DNA from: Planctomycetota bacterium
GTDB lineage: Bacteria; Planctomycetota; PLA2
Direction: 5' to 3'
Length of the DNA stretch: 64,000 nt
NCBI GenBank assembly: GCA_021776735.1
Contig: JAJFFH010000027.1
Coordinates: forward strand, 1-64,000
Positions 45,442 to 55,300 of the stretch are shown piece by piece (the first letter of the stretch is position 1; every line of letters begins with the position of its first letter). Position numbers and translations under genes: made by a program. The notes beneath the pieces are model-generated. The model had not been told where the DNA came from, did not search any database, and saw only the letters and a list, made by a program, of their open reading frames with translations.

Positions 45442-45603
45442 GCCGAATGCACGCGACATACCGGACGCAGGTGTTCAGATCAGGCAGCATTTGGGGAGTT
45501 CAGGGGCTTTGGGCGGTGTTTCTTTGTCGAATTCGGACGACAGGTAACACCGAAGCGGCCATGAACGTTTGGAGCTGTAGAATCCTTGGAGGTTTCCAAA
45601 TCG

Positions 45604-46728
45604 ATGAGACTCCTGACACTCACTCTCCTGTTTGCGGCTGGCGCGCTCGTCGCTGGCGACATCGGCAACGCCGTCGAGGCCGAGTACATCACGCGTTCTT
45701 CGGCCGTGAAGGCTGCGGACGCGGACGGCCATTATCGACTCGCGCTGTGGTGCGAGCAGAGCGGACTCAAGGCTGCCGCGCTGCGCCACCATCGCGCCGT
45801 CCTGACCCTGGATCCCGGTCATCGCGCCGCGCGTCGTGCGCTCGGCTATGAAAGCGTGCGCGGCCGCTGGGCCAAGGGCAAGGACCTCATGCGCGCCAAG
45901 GGCTTTCGCCAGCACGACGGCGCCTGGGTCACGCCCGAGGAGTACGCCGTTCTCGCCCGCGACAAGATCGCCGCCAAGAAGGCGCGCGAGGCGCGACAGC
46001 AGGGCAACGAGGCGCTCAAGCGCTCGTACAACCGGGATCCGGCCGTGCGCTCGCGCGCCATGGCCGCCCTTGATCGTCTGCCCAAGGCGCACCGCCTGCG
46101 TCCGTACGCCATCGCATCGCGGCTGCGGTTCAAGGACGTCCGCCTCCGGGCGATCGAGGGACTCGGCAAGCTCAACACGTCCGACGCCCTGCCCGCGCTC
46201 TACAAGCGCGCCATCTTCGACAAGGACGAGGCCGTGCGCCTGGCCGCGATCAACGCGATCAAGGGCACGGACAGCAAGGACAAGATCGGTCCGTTCGTGC
46301 AGGCGCTTGCGTCGCCGTTCGACAGTGTGCGCATCCATGCCGCCAAGGCGCTCGGTGCCCTCGGCGACGAACGGGCGATCGGTCCGCTGGTCGCGCGCTA
46401 CCAGGTTGTCGGCGGCAGCGGCCAGAGCGTATACATCTCGCAGGTCAACCAGATCAGCTTCGTGCAGGACTTCGACGTCGAGGTCGCGCAGACCTCGTTC
46501 ATCGCGGACCCGGTGATCGGCGTTATCCAGGACGGCCTCACGCTTCACTTCCGCGCCCTGTCCAACAGCGGAACCTACGATGTCTACGAAGCCCCCGGCT
46601 ACGCCGACGCGCTGCACAACCTGTCGGGCAAGGACTTCGGCAACGACCCGAAGGCATGGCTGAAGTGGTACCGCGCCGAACAGCGCGAAGCCAAGAAGCG
46701 CCGCCAGGCCCGTCGCCGCACCGAATAG
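45604..46728 (+). CDS. secreted HEAT-repeat protein
   Basis: The ATG at 45604 starts a signal peptide (MRLLTLTLLFAAGALVAGD). A TPR-like N-terminal part (HYRLALWCEQSGLKAAALRH, HRAARRALGYESVRGRWAKG) resembles the start of several Planctomycete HEAT proteins. HEAT repeats follow (VRLRAIEGLGKL, AVRLAAINAIKG, VRIHAAKALGALGDERA). The basic C-terminus ends KKRRQARRRTE. No catalytic site is seen; it is probably a scaffold or binding protein in the periplasm. A terminator follows. Confidence 0.7.
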   Translation: MRLLTLTLLFAAGALVAGDIGNAVEAEYITRSSAVKAADADGHYRLALWCEQSGLKAAALRHHRAVLTLDPGHRAARRALGYESVRGRWAKGKDLMRAKGFRQHDGAWVTPEEYAVLARDKIAAKKAREARQQGNEALKRSYNRDPAVRSRAMAALDRLPKAHRLRPYAIASRLRFKDVRLRAIEGLGKLNTSDALPALYKRAIFDKDEAVRLAAINAIKGTDSKDKIGPFVQALASPFDSVRIHAAKALGALGDERAIGPLVARYQVVGGSGQSVYISQVNQISFVQDFDVEVAQTSFIADPVIGVIQDGLTLHFRALSNSGTYDVYEAPGYADALHNLSGKDFGNDPKAWLKWYRAEQREAKKRRQARRRTE

Positions 46729-46765
46729 CAACCACCCCGCTCAAAGAACTCTCTCGTGATCATGA

Positions 46766-46795
46766 GGCGCGGCCCGCAAGGGTCGCGCCTTTCTT
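46766..46795 (+). terminator. intrinsic terminator after the HEAT-repeat gene
   Basis: GGCGCGGCCC (46766-46775), GCAA loop and GGGTCGCGCC (46780-46789) pair with one G-T wobble, followed by TTTCTT. Confidence 0.75.
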
Positions 46796-46813
46796 CGTGG
46801 CGGTTTGTCCGGG

Positions 46814-46945
46814 CCGGTTCGCGGCGGAACCGCGAACCGGTGAATCAGGTCGGGAGGGCCGCAGTGCCTTTTGGCTCGGCGGCCAACGCCGCCAAGCCAG
46901 GGGTGTCGGGAAGCCCTATTCGGTTGGTGGCGGAACCGCCAACCG
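46814..46945. repeat. hairpin-repeat cluster B (reverse orientation)
   Basis: There are three stem-loops. CCGGTTCGCGG-CGGAA-CCGCGAACCGG (46814-46840) is perfect. GGCTCGGCGGC-CAAC-GCCGCCAAGCC (46873-46898) has one mismatch. CGGTTGGTGG-CGGAA-CCGCCAACCG (46921-46945) has one wobble. Linker pieces (GGTGAATCAGGTCGG) are the reverse complement of the linker in cluster A. Stems differ from other copies but remain self-complementary. Confidence 0.8.
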
Positions 46946-47003
46946 ATCTGACGGGCTCCGCTCTCCGGCTGGGTCGCGGATGAGGAGTCCGCGTTGCTGT
47001 AGC

Positions 47004-47104
47004 CCCGCGGATGTCGCGCAGCGCCGTGTCCGTTGGGTATCTGGCCAGCTTGGCGTACTTGGACGTGGTCAGTAACCCCTCGAAATCGTCGAGCAGGCGC
47101 TCCG
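47004..47104 (-). pseudogene. Fic-family C-terminal remnant
   Basis: Reading leftward gives RLLDDFEGLLTTSKYAKLAR followed by DTALRDIRG. This resembles the winged-helix tail of Fic/DUF4172 proteins (LLDGFEGKLTTSKWAKL, then DTALRDIQDL). Flanking sequence in the same frame shows no Fic core (HPFxDGNGR). It is a short decayed fragment in the gap 46729-47206. Confidence 0.4.
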
Positions 47105-47206
47105 GTCCGACGTTTACGCCCCGTCTGGAGAGGCTCCCCTGTATCGAGTCCGAGTTGGGCGGGTGATCGACGAGCGGACACCAGTGCTGCGCCGGCTTCA
47201 ACCTGC

Positions 47207-48037
47207 TCAGACGTCCGAGGCTCCGAATCGGCCCGAATAGACCCGGACGATCTCGGCTGCGGTCTCTTCGATGGCTCGGTTGGTTACGTCCAGGGCGGTC
47301 CATTCGGGGTGCTTGCGGATGTAGTCGCGGGCCCAGCGGAGCTCTTTTTGGATCTGGGCCATCTCCGCGTAGTCCGTTGTGGCCGTTACACCCATGGTCT
47401 TCAGGCGGGCCTGTCGAATCTCGTGGAGCATGCGGGGTGCGATCTGCAACGCAAAGACGCGGCGCGGATCGACCTGTTCGATTTCCTCGGGTTGCGGCAC
47501 GTTCGGGACAAGGGGCAGGTTGGCGACCTTGAAGCCCTTTTGGGCGAGTAGCGTAGACACCGGAGTCTTCGACGTGCGGCTCACGCCGACGATGATCATG
47601 TCGGCGAGTCTGAAGTTGCGCGGCAACTTGCCATCGTCGTTTTTTACCGCGAACTCGACCGCTTCGATGCGCTGGAAGTACTCCTCGTTGAGTTCGTGCA
47701 AGAGACCCGGGGTATTGACCGGCCGCTCGCCCAGCCAGCGTCCGATGTGCGCCATCAACGGGCCCATCAGATCGACCGCCTTCACGCCGTACTGGGCGGC
47801 CCGGTCGTGGACCGCGCTGCGCTGGGCCGCATCGACCAGCGTGTACACGACGAGTGCGTTCTCGCCCGCCGCGTGGTTGATCGCGTCCGCGATCTTTTGC
47901 GGATCGCGCATGTTCGACAGAATGCGCAGCCGGACCCGTTCGTGCCGAAACTGGAGCGCGGCCGCGCGCACGATCTTGGCGCCTGTCTCGCCGGTCGAGT
48001 CGGACAGGACGTAGATGGCCCGACGATCACTGCTCAT
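47207..48037 (-). CDS. ppsR: PEP synthase / PPDK regulatory protein (bifunctional kinase-pyrophosphorylase)
   Basis: DUF299 family, 276 residues. It phosphorylates (using ADP) and dephosphorylates pyruvate phosphate dikinase or PEP synthase to switch it off and on. It starts IYVLSDSTGETGAKIVRAA, has the nucleotide-binding GVSRTSKTP at 151-159 and ends with LDVTNRAIEETAAEI. The target enzyme is not in the window, so PPDK versus PEP synthase is open. It is the last gene of the mqnC-mqnE-moaD-moaE-ppsR run, 42 bp after moaE. Confidence 0.92.
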   Translation of the reverse strand: MSSDRRAIYVLSDSTGETGAKIVRAAALQFRHERVRLRILSNMRDPQKIADAINHAAGENALVVYTLVDAAQRSAVHDRAAQYGVKAVDLMGPLMAHIGRWLGERPVNTPGLLHELNEEYFQRIEAVEFAVKNDDGKLPRNFRLADMIIVGVSRTSKTPVSTLLAQKGFKVANLPLVPNVPQPEEIEQVDPRRVFALQIAPRMLHEIRQARLKTMGVTATTDYAEMAQIQKELRWARDYIRKHPEWTALDVTNRAIEETAAEIVRVYSGRFGASDV

Positions 48038-48079
48038 GTGCGGACTCCCTTGCGATCCCTCACGAGCATGCAGCCCCCC

Positions 48080-48505
48080 TCATGAGCCTTCAACCCACCG
48101 GTGCGAACCGTCGGCGAAGATCTCTTTTTTCCAGATCGGCACGTCCTTTTTTAGCAACTCGATCGCCTCGCGGCAGGCCGCGAGCGCGGCGCCGCGCCGG
48201 GGGGCGCTCGCGGCCAGGGCGACGCCGATGCCGCCGACGGGCACGACGCCACGGCGGTGATGAACGGCGAAGTGCGCGATGCCGTGGCGCTCGGTCAAGG
48301 CCGCCGCCATGCGCTCGAACTGTCTTAGTGCCATCGACTCGTGCACCTCGTACTCGAGCCGGAGCACTCCGCGTCCGTCGTTGTTGCCGCGCACGGTGCC
48401 GACAAAGCTGGCGACCGCACCACAGGCGGCGTCGCGCACGGCAGCAAGCACGGGCGCCGGGTCGAGTTCGTCGCCGGTGATCAGAAAAGGCGCGCCATCG
48501 GCCAT
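48080..48505 (-). CDS. moaE: molybdopterin synthase catalytic subunit
   Basis: MoaE joins two MoaD to insert the dithiolene sulfurs into precursor Z. The 141 residues include GAVASFVGTVRGNNDGRGV, LEYEVHESMALRQF, VHHRRGVVPVGG and the conserved KKDVPIWKKEIFADGSHRWV. It lies 9 bp downstream of moaD. The co-location is as expected, but other moa genes are absent here. Confidence 0.95.
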   Translation of the reverse strand: MADGAPFLITGDELDPAPVLAAVRDAACGAVASFVGTVRGNNDGRGVLRLEYEVHESMALRQFERMAAALTERHGIAHFAVHHRRGVVPVGGIGVALAASAPRRGAALAACREAIELLKKDVPIWKKEIFADGSHRWVEGS

Positions 48506-48514
48506 GGCCGCCTC

Positions 48515-48757
48515 CTAGCCTCCCGAGACCGGCGGGATGATGTCTACGACCGCGTCCGCAGGCACCGCCGCGTCGTCGCCGACGAAGTCGTCGTCGATGG
48601 CGAACCGGCAGGACGAGAGCCGCTCGGCCAGGTGCGGGTGCTGCTCGGCCAGCGCCGTGCGCAGCGCGGAGACATCGCCGTCCGTATGCTCTACGCAGAG
48701 TTCATTTGTCCCCGCGGCTTCGCGCAGTCCGGCGAAAAGACGCACGGTCACGGTCAC
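48515..48757 (-). CDS. moaD: molybdopterin synthase sulfur carrier subunit
   Basis: Ubiquitin-like protein of 80 residues (VTVTVRLFAGLREAAGTNEL) ending in the GG tail (IIPPVSGG) that is adenylated and thiocarboxylated. The GTG at 48757 overlaps the mqnE stop (GTGA); later GTGs at 48751 and 48745 are alternatives. A motif copy (48671-48685) encodes HTDGDV in a loop. The next gene, moaE, is its partner. Confidence 0.92.
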   Translation of the reverse strand: MTVTVRLFAGLREAAGTNELCVEHTDGDVSALRTALAEQHPHLAERLSSCRFAIDDDFVGDDAAVPADAVVDIIPPVSGG

Positions 48758-49938
48758 GCCGTGACCTTCTCCGCGGTTTGGGCGGGCGCGACCGGGTTGT
48801 AGAACGCGTCGCGCTCGACCGGGGTCCGGCCCGCCTCGCGAATCACCTCCTGCAGGCGCTCCTCGGTCATGCCCTCGGGCGTCTTCGCGCCGGCCATGTG
48901 GTAGATGCGCTCCCACGTCACGGTGCCGTCGATGTCGTCCGCACCCCAGGACAGCGCGAGCTGCGCCATCTTGATGCCGAGCATGATCCAGTACGCCTTG
49001 ATGTGTTGGACGTTGTCAAGCAGCAGGCGGCCGATCGCGACGTTCTTCAGGGCGTCGAGGCCCGACGGCGCGCCGAGCTTGCCGCGGCTCAGGATGTTGT
49101 TGTCGGGGTGGTAGCGCAGCGGGATGTAGGACATGAGCCCGCCGGTCTTGTCCTGCAGGTCGCGCAGGCGCAGGATGTGGTCAACGCGCTCCTCGAGGGT
49201 CTCGATGTGGCCGTACAGCATCGTCGCGTTGGTCGGAATGCCGAGCGCGTGCGCGGCCTCGTGCACCTCGAACCAACGGTCGGCGTCGGCCTTCGCGCGG
49301 CACACCTTGTAGCGCACGCGGTCGGCGAACACCTCGGCGCCGCCGCCGGGCACCATGTCGAGGCCCGCGTCCCTGAGCTCGACGAGCACGTCGTGGATCG
49401 ACTGCCCGGTCAGCTCCCCGAAGTACGCGATCTCGATCGCGGTGAACGCCTTGATCGCCGTCTCCGGATGCTCTGCCTTCAGCCCGCGCAGCATGTCCGT
49501 GTAGTACGAAAACGGCAGATCCGGATGCACCCCGCCGACGATGTGGAACTCCTTGAGGCCCGTGCCGCGATACGGCCGAACATGCTCCAGGGCTTCCTCG
49601 ACCGACCATTCCCAAGCGCCGTCCTCGTCCTTGCTGCTGCGATAGAACGAGCAGAAAAAGCAGTCGTATTTGCAGACGTTGCTGTAGTTGATGTGGCGGT
49701 TTTTCAGGTAGTACGTCGTGTCGCCGTGGCGCGCCTCGCGCTCGTGGTTCGCGATCCAGCCGAGCGCGCCGACATCGCTTGTCGTAAACAGTCGGACGCC
49801 GTCGTCGAACGTGAGGCGCTCGCCGCCCAGCCGTTTTTCGACCAGATCCGCGATGTCCGAATCGCGAAAGACGGCCGGAATGGAGGTGGGTGTGGGGGGC
49901 GTGGGGGGCCGAGGGACCGGAGGCACGGGAGGGGTCAT
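48754..49938 (-). CDS. mqnE: aminofutalosine synthase (radical SAM)
   Basis: First step of the futalosine menaquinone pathway: it joins the chorismate-derived enolpyruvylbenzoate unit with SAM. The 394-residue protein carries Cys89-Cys93-Cys96 (CKYDCFFC) after NRHINYSN, then FHIVGGVHPDLPFSYY, AFTAIEIAYFGELTG and PGGGAEVF, which distinguish MqnE from MqnC. A Pro-rich leader (PPVPPVPRPPTPPTP) before residue 20 is unusual, so a later start is possible. It overlaps mqnC by 4 bp and moaD by 4 bp. Confidence 0.95.
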   Translation of the reverse strand: MTPPVPPVPRPPTPPTPTSIPAVFRDSDIADLVEKRLGGERLTFDDGVRLFTTSDVGALGWIANHEREARHGDTTYYLKNRHINYSNVCKYDCFFCSFYRSSKDEDGAWEWSVEEALEHVRPYRGTGLKEFHIVGGVHPDLPFSYYTDMLRGLKAEHPETAIKAFTAIEIAYFGELTGQSIHDVLVELRDAGLDMVPGGGAEVFADRVRYKVCRAKADADRWFEVHEAAHALGIPTNATMLYGHIETLEERVDHILRLRDLQDKTGGLMSYIPLRYHPDNNILSRGKLGAPSGLDALKNVAIGRLLLDNVQHIKAYWIMLGIKMAQLALSWGADDIDGTVTWERIYHMAGAKTPEGMTEERLQEVIREAGRTPVERDAFYNPVAPAQTAEKVTA

Positions 49939-51011
49939 GCCGCGACCTCTTCGTAGAAGACGTTGCGGCGCTTCGGCGTGAAGCCGCACATCTCGATGCT
50001 GCGCTCGATCTCGTTCGCGTTCATGCAATACGTCGTGCCGGCGGCGGAAACGACGTTTTCCTCGAACATGGTCGAGCCCATGTCGTTGACCCCGGCACGC
50101 AGCGCGATCTCGGCGATGCGCGGTCCTTGCGTAACCCACGACGCCTGGAGGTTTTTGACGTTGTCGAGGTATAGCCGCGAGACGGTGGCGGCGCGCAGAT
50201 ACTCGTGCGACTCGAGTCGCGGGTAGCGCCACATCGCCGTGTTGTCGGGCTGAAACGTCCACAGGATGAACGCGGTGAAGCCGCCGGTTTCGTCCTGCAG
50301 CTCGCGCACGCGTTGGAGGTGCTCGACGCGTTCCGCGCGCGTCTCCTCGTGGCCGAACATCATCGTTGCCGTCGAGCGCATGCCGAGCTGGTGGGCCGTG
50401 CGATGGATGTCGATCCAGTCCGCCGTCGTGGTCTTGAGCGGGGCGATCACCTTGCGCACGCGGTCGATCAGCATCTCGCCGCCGGCGCCCGGGATGGTGC
50501 CGAGTCCGGCGTCGCGCAGTCGCGAGATGACGTCTCGCACCGGCATCTTCTCGACGTCTCGGGCGATATGCTCGATCTCGGGTGCCGAAAAGCCGTGGAC
50601 GTGGATGTCGGGAAATTCGCGCTTGATGTAGCGCAGCATGTCCTCGTACCAGGTCAGCGGCAGGTCCGGGTTGTGGCCGCCCTGCAGCAGGATCTGGACG
50701 ACCCCCGCCTCGCGCGACGCGCTGATTTTTTGGCCGAGCTGTTCGAACGAGAGGGTGTATTCCTCGTCGTGCCCGGGGCGCCGGTAGAACGCGCAAAACC
50801 GGCAGTACGTGATGCACGCGTTGGTGTAGTTGATGTTGCGCTCGACGATGTAGGTGACGACCGGCTCGGGGTGCAGGTGCATCCGCCGCTTGTGGGCCAG
50901 GGCGACGAGCACATGGGTGTCGCCCCGGTCGAGCAGGGCAGTCCCTTCCTCCACCGAGAGCCGTTCGTGCGCCGCCGCCTTGTGGTAGGCGCGCTCCAGC
51001 ACGGGGTCCAT
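49935..51011 (-). CDS. mqnC: cyclic dehypoxanthinyl futalosine synthase (radical SAM)
   Basis: Cyclises dehypoxanthine futalosine in menaquinone biosynthesis. The 358 residues carry Cys66-Cys70-Cys73 (CITYCRFC) after ERNINYTN, then ILLQGGHNPDLPLTWYEDML, GFSAPEIEHIA, IPGAGGEML and MWRYPRLESHEYLRA. The ATG at 51011 heads the five-gene operon. It is divergent from the metallo-beta-lactamase gene at 51078, so a promoter lies in 51012-51077. Confidence 0.95.
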   Translation of the reverse strand: MDPVLERAYHKAAAHERLSVEEGTALLDRGDTHVLVALAHKRRMHLHPEPVVTYIVERNINYTNACITYCRFCAFYRRPGHDEEYTLSFEQLGQKISASREAGVVQILLQGGHNPDLPLTWYEDMLRYIKREFPDIHVHGFSAPEIEHIARDVEKMPVRDVISRLRDAGLGTIPGAGGEMLIDRVRKVIAPLKTTTADWIDIHRTAHQLGMRSTATMMFGHEETRAERVEHLQRVRELQDETGGFTAFILWTFQPDNTAMWRYPRLESHEYLRAATVSRLYLDNVKNLQASWVTQGPRIAEIALRAGVNDMGSTMFEENVVSAAGTTYCMNANEIERSIEMCGFTPKRRNVFYEEVAA

Positions 51012-51077
51012 GGGCGGAGGGTAGCACGGTCCGCCGAGGCTCTCGACTTCCACCCATCCGCCCCGTAGGGTGTCGCG

Positions 51078-51713
51078 ATGCTTGTCGAATGCCTCGTGAC
51101 CGGTCCGTTCGCGGAGAACAGCTACATCGTTGCTCCCGCCGCGAACGGGCCGTGTGTCCTGATCGATCCGGGAGACGAACCGGACCGAATCGCCGCGCGC
51201 ATCGACGAGTTGGGCCTCAAGCCTGAAATCATCCTCAATACCCACGGCCACATCGACCACATCGGTGCCGTTCCCGCCCTTAAGAAGCGGTACGATATCC
51301 CGTTCGCCATCCATCCGGCGGACGGGTTCCTGCTCGAAACCGTGGCGACCCAGGCGGCGCTGTTCGGCCTGAGTGGCTACGAAACACCCGCGGTCGATCG
51401 CGAGCTCGTTGCCGGAGAGGTCGTGGAAGCAGCCGGCCTCTCGTTCGAGGTGATCGCGACCCCCGGCCACAGTCCCGGCCACATGGCCCTCAAGGTTGAG
51501 AGCACGGTGTTTAGCGGGGACTGCCTCTTTGCGGGTGGCATCGGCCGCACAGATTTGCCCGGTGGCGATCCGGCCGTGCTGCGCCGCACGCTGGAAGAGG
51601 TCTTTCTGGCGTGGCCCGACGAAACGAAAATCCACTGCGGCCACGGACCTGCGACAACGATCGGTGCCGAGAGGGCGAGCAATCCGTTCCTGACCGGAGT
51701 CGTGGCCTGGTGA
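51078..51713 (+). CDS. metallo-beta-lactamase-fold hydrolase (glyoxalase II-like)
   Basis: The 211-residue protein has His56-His58-Asp60-His61 in THGHIDHIGA, a later His in TPGHSPGH, Asp in VFSGDCLFAGGIGRTDLPGG and His in HCGHGPATTIGAE. This pattern is the short YcbL-like glyoxalase II or persulfide-dioxygenase-like group. The start NSYIVA segment is typical. The exact substrate cannot be told. It is 7 bp from the receiver gene and likely co-transcribed with it. Confidence 0.85.
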   Translation: MLVECLVTGPFAENSYIVAPAANGPCVLIDPGDEPDRIAARIDELGLKPEIILNTHGHIDHIGAVPALKKRYDIPFAIHPADGFLLETVATQAALFGLSGYETPAVDRELVAGEVVEAAGLSFEVIATPGHSPGHMALKVESTVFSGDCLFAGGIGRTDLPGGDPAVLRRTLEEVFLAWPDETKIHCGHGPATTIGAERASNPFLTGVVAW

Positions 51714-51720
51714 TCGCGCC

Positions 51721-52026
51721 ATGCGCGTCCTGATCGTCGAAGACGATCCGCATCAGCGGCATGTGCTGGCGCTGGTGGTGGCCGGTCGCGGCCACGAACC
51801 GATCGAGTGCGCGGACCTTGCCTGCGCGCGCGCCGCCCCGCCCTGCGACATCGCACTCGTCGACCGCAACCTCCCGGACGGCGACGGCCTCGACCTCGCG
51901 CGCGAACTTGCGGGCCGCGTGTACCTGCTGACCGGCGACGACCAATTGGACGAACGCGAAGCGGGCACAAGAGTCCTGCTCAAGCCGGTGCGCCCCGACG
52001 AGCTGGACCGTCTCCTGGACGGTTAG
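51721..52026 (+). CDS. stand-alone response-regulator receiver domain
   Basis: A CheY-like protein of 101 residues. MRVLIVEDD forms the acidic pocket, Asp48 in LVDRNLPDGDG is the phosphoacceptor, Thr71 in LLTGDD is the switch residue and Lys88 in VLLKPV is conserved. It is shorter than CheY (about 120), missing part of the middle helices. No histidine kinase is in the window. The partner is unknown. Confidence 0.85.
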   Translation: MRVLIVEDDPHQRHVLALVVAGRGHEPIECADLACARAAPPCDIALVDRNLPDGDGLDLARELAGRVYLLTGDDQLDEREAGTRVLLKPVRPDELDRLLDG

Positions 52027-52060
52027 CAGGGGGGAGGCGCGTTCGCTTGTCCGAGTTCAC

Positions 52061-52270
52061 CGCTTGGCGGCTCCGCCGCCAAGCGACAAGACTCCCCGCC
52101 CCCGAGGCCTCAACGGGCGTAGGCCGTTGAGCCAGAAGACACAGCGCGGTCCGCCTCGTTTCACCGCTTCGCGGTTCCTCCGCGAAACGGGTAGGCCCCC
52201 CGCCCCCGAGGCCTCAACGGCGTGAGCCGTTGAGCCAAAAGACAATGCTAAGCGGTTCCTCCGCTTAGCA
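52061..52270. repeat. hairpin-repeat cluster C
   Basis: The gap 52027-52366 contains five stem-loops: CGCTTGGCGGC-TCC-GCCGCCAAGCG (52061-52085), CTCAACGG/CCGTTGAG (52109-52131), TTCGCGG-TTCCT-CCGCGAA (52168-52186), CTCAACGGC-GTGA-GCCGTTGAG (52213-52234) and TGCTAAGCGG-TTCCT-CCGCTTAGCA (52246-52270). A dispersed-motif copy follows at 52282-52295. Loop TTCCT is kept while stems change on both arms. Confidence 0.85.
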
Positions 52271-52366
52271 ACCCTGCACGGATATCGCCGTCCGTACGCT
52301 TTTGGGGCGGTTTCGCCGGTTCCTCGCGCGCATCGCAACCGGGCTACCTGCTATTATGTTGGCACA

Positions 52367-55300
52367 TTGAAGTGTGCTCGTTGTGGGGCCGACGTTCCCG
52401 TGCGCTTTCGGTTTTGTGGAGAGTGCGGGAATCCGGTCACGGAGGCCGAGGACAAGCCTGCCGACGAACGTCGGGAGGTCACGGTGATGTTTGCGGATGT
52501 CAGTGGCTTCACCAAGATGTCGGAGCGGCTCGATCCGGAGGACGTGCGGGCGATCATGAACGCTTGCTTTCGTGGTCTGGCCGAGGCCATCGTCGCGGTT
52601 GACGGGCACGTGGACAAGTATGTCGGGGATTGTGTAATGGCGCTCTTCGGAGCTCCGATTGCGCACGACAACGACCCTGCTCGCGCGTGCCACGCGGCGC
52701 TCGGCATGCAACGCTTCCTGCGGCGGTTTGCGGCCGACAACGCGGCGCGAACGAGCGTGCCGCTGAAGATGCGCGTCGGCCTCAACTGCGGCGTTGTCGT
52801 CGCCGGCACGGTGGGCGATACGAATCAGGGCAAGGGCTACACCGTCATGGGCGACGCGGTGAACACCGCATCCCGTCTCGAACACGCGGCGCCCGTGGGG
52901 GGGATCCTCGTCTCGGCGGAAGTGGCGCGGCGCGCGCGCGGTCAGTTCGACTTCGGGCCGCCGCGGCACATCAAGGTGAAGGGCAAGGCGGAGCCGCTGG
53001 AGGTGCGCGAACTGGTCGGCGAGGCGGGTCGCACGGGTCGGGCCGCGCGCGAGTGGGACGCGATTTTCGTGGGTCGCCATGATGAGCTTCGGATCCTGGG
53101 CGAGGCGATTTGCGGCGGGTCGAAGCGCTGGATCGCCGTGGCGGGCGAGGCCGGAATCGGGAAGTCGCGCCTGATCGAAGAAGTGATCGAGCGTTGCGGC
53201 GGACAGCGTCCCGTGTACGTGATGGCGAACCACGCGACCCGCTCCGAACCGCTGGGGCTCGTCCGTCTCGTGATCGACGCGATTCTTCGCATGCTGCTCG
53301 GAAACGAAAACCGAGGCGACGTGGACCGGGAGGACTTCGTGGGCATGCTCAGCGTGCTCGGCGAGGAGACCGTGACCTACGCGCAGGCGCTCTGGAGCTT
53401 GTGGGCGCCGCGCGCGCGGGGCGTTCAGCCGTCGGACATCGATCCCAAGACGCGGCGCCAAATGATCGTTCGTGGACTGTTCGCGATGCTGGACGGGCTC
53501 GCGCGCCTCGATCCCGACACCGTTCTCGTCCTTGATGCCCTTGATCGCGCGGATCGGGCGTCGGCGGGTATTTTCGAGAGCTACGGCACGAGTGACCGTC
53601 GATCCGGGCTGCGGATCGTGGTCGGCCAGCGAACGGCGACGCCTCCCGCACGGGCCTTGGAACTGGGGCCGCTTTCGCCCGCCGAGGCATTCGAACTCCT
53701 CAACGCCATGGCACCGGATGCCGGTCTGGATTTGGAGACCTGCGAGCAGATCGTGCGGCGCGCGGCGGGTGTCCCGCTACACGTCGAAGAGCTTGTGGGC
53801 GGTCTGGTCCATGAACGCGCGCTCGTGCGCGATATGGAGAGCGGCGTGTGGACCGCGCACCAGCACGCTCCGTCGGTGGGATTGCCCGATTCGATCCGCG
53901 GCGCCATGGCTGCGCGCCGCGACCGGCTGCCGCGTCCGCTGCGACACCTCGTCAGTCAGTGCGCGGTTCTGGGTGAGGAGTTCGACGAGCGGGCTCTCGC
54001 GGAGCTGCGGCGAACGCTCGGCATGTCGGGCAGCGAGTCCGCCCTGATGCGGGGACTTGCGGTCCGGGGGATCCTCGCGCCCGTACACGGGCGAGCCCTC
54101 CGCTGGCGTTTTCGGCAGCCCCTCTTTTGCGAGACGGCCTACGAGATGTTGCTGCGGACGCTGCGGCGCGACATGCACTCGGCCGCCGCCGATGCGCTCC
54201 TTCAATTCGCGCAGGACTCCGACGACGCGGCGCCGGCGCGACTCGCGATCCATTACGAACGCGCGGAACGCTGGCCGGAGGCCGTCGAGGCCCACTACCG
54301 GGCGGGTATGGAAGCCGTCGATCTGTTCGTGAATCGATCCGCGCTCGTCTGGTTTGGACGCGTGGCTCGGGCGGCGGCGCACATCGATTCGCTCGACGAC
54401 GTGACCCGCGAGATTACCGTGCAGGCGCTGGGCATTTCCGCGCGCGTAAACATGCGGATCGGGGACCATGCCGCGGCCGAACGTCTGGCGCTGGAAATGC
54501 GGGCGGCGGCCGGCCGGAAGGTGGACGAGGCCGAGTCGATCCGTCTTCTAGCGTTCACCTACAACCGCATGGGGCGCGTCGCGGAAGCCGAGGTGTTGTT
54601 TCGCGAAGCCGTGGCCTTGGCGGAGACGGTGCCGGACGATGCGACCGAGACGCTCACGCGCGGGTATTGTTCGCTGGCCTATCTGCTCACCTTCGATGGC
54701 CGGCCGGACGAGGCCGTGGATCAGATGGCCCGGTGCAGGGCCGTGGCTGGCGACCGCGAGCCGATCATCCAGGTGCACATGGATTCCCTCGAGGGAACCA
54801 TCGCGCGCAACGCCGGACATCTGGACAACGCGATGGTGTTTTTTGCTCGGGCCCTGAGCGGCGGCGAGAAGGTCGGGTGTCTGGAAGAGCAGGCGGACGC
54901 GGCCAGGAACATGGGCAACGTGATGCGCGATCAGGGGGACTACACGGCCGCGGAAGGTCATTTCGCGCATGCGTACGAGCTGTGGGAGCGGATCGGCGAT
55001 ACCGGGAACATGGCCGGACTCGCCGTGAATCTTGCCAATCTGGCGATGAGTCGCGGCGAATTCGGGGTGGCGCGCAAGCAGTACGAGTACTCGCTGGCTG
55101 CGTGCGAGCAGACCGGGGAGGTGCGCGGTCTTTGCCTCGCCCACGTCAATCTTGCCCTGCTCAGTCTCGAAGAGGACTTGGCCGACACCGCGGTTGTCTC
55201 CGCGCGTGCGGCACTCCAGACGCTTGGGGTCGATGGGCACGAGCTGCTCCGTGCCCGGGTGCGGGTCGTGCTCGGCGAGGCACTCTTGGCGGCGGGGCAG

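Noticed and set aside
51877..51890. Motif-like CGGACGGCGACGG in the receiver gene
   Set aside because: It encodes the conserved PDGDG loop after the phosphoacceptor and differs at the key ATG end of the motif; likely coincidental.
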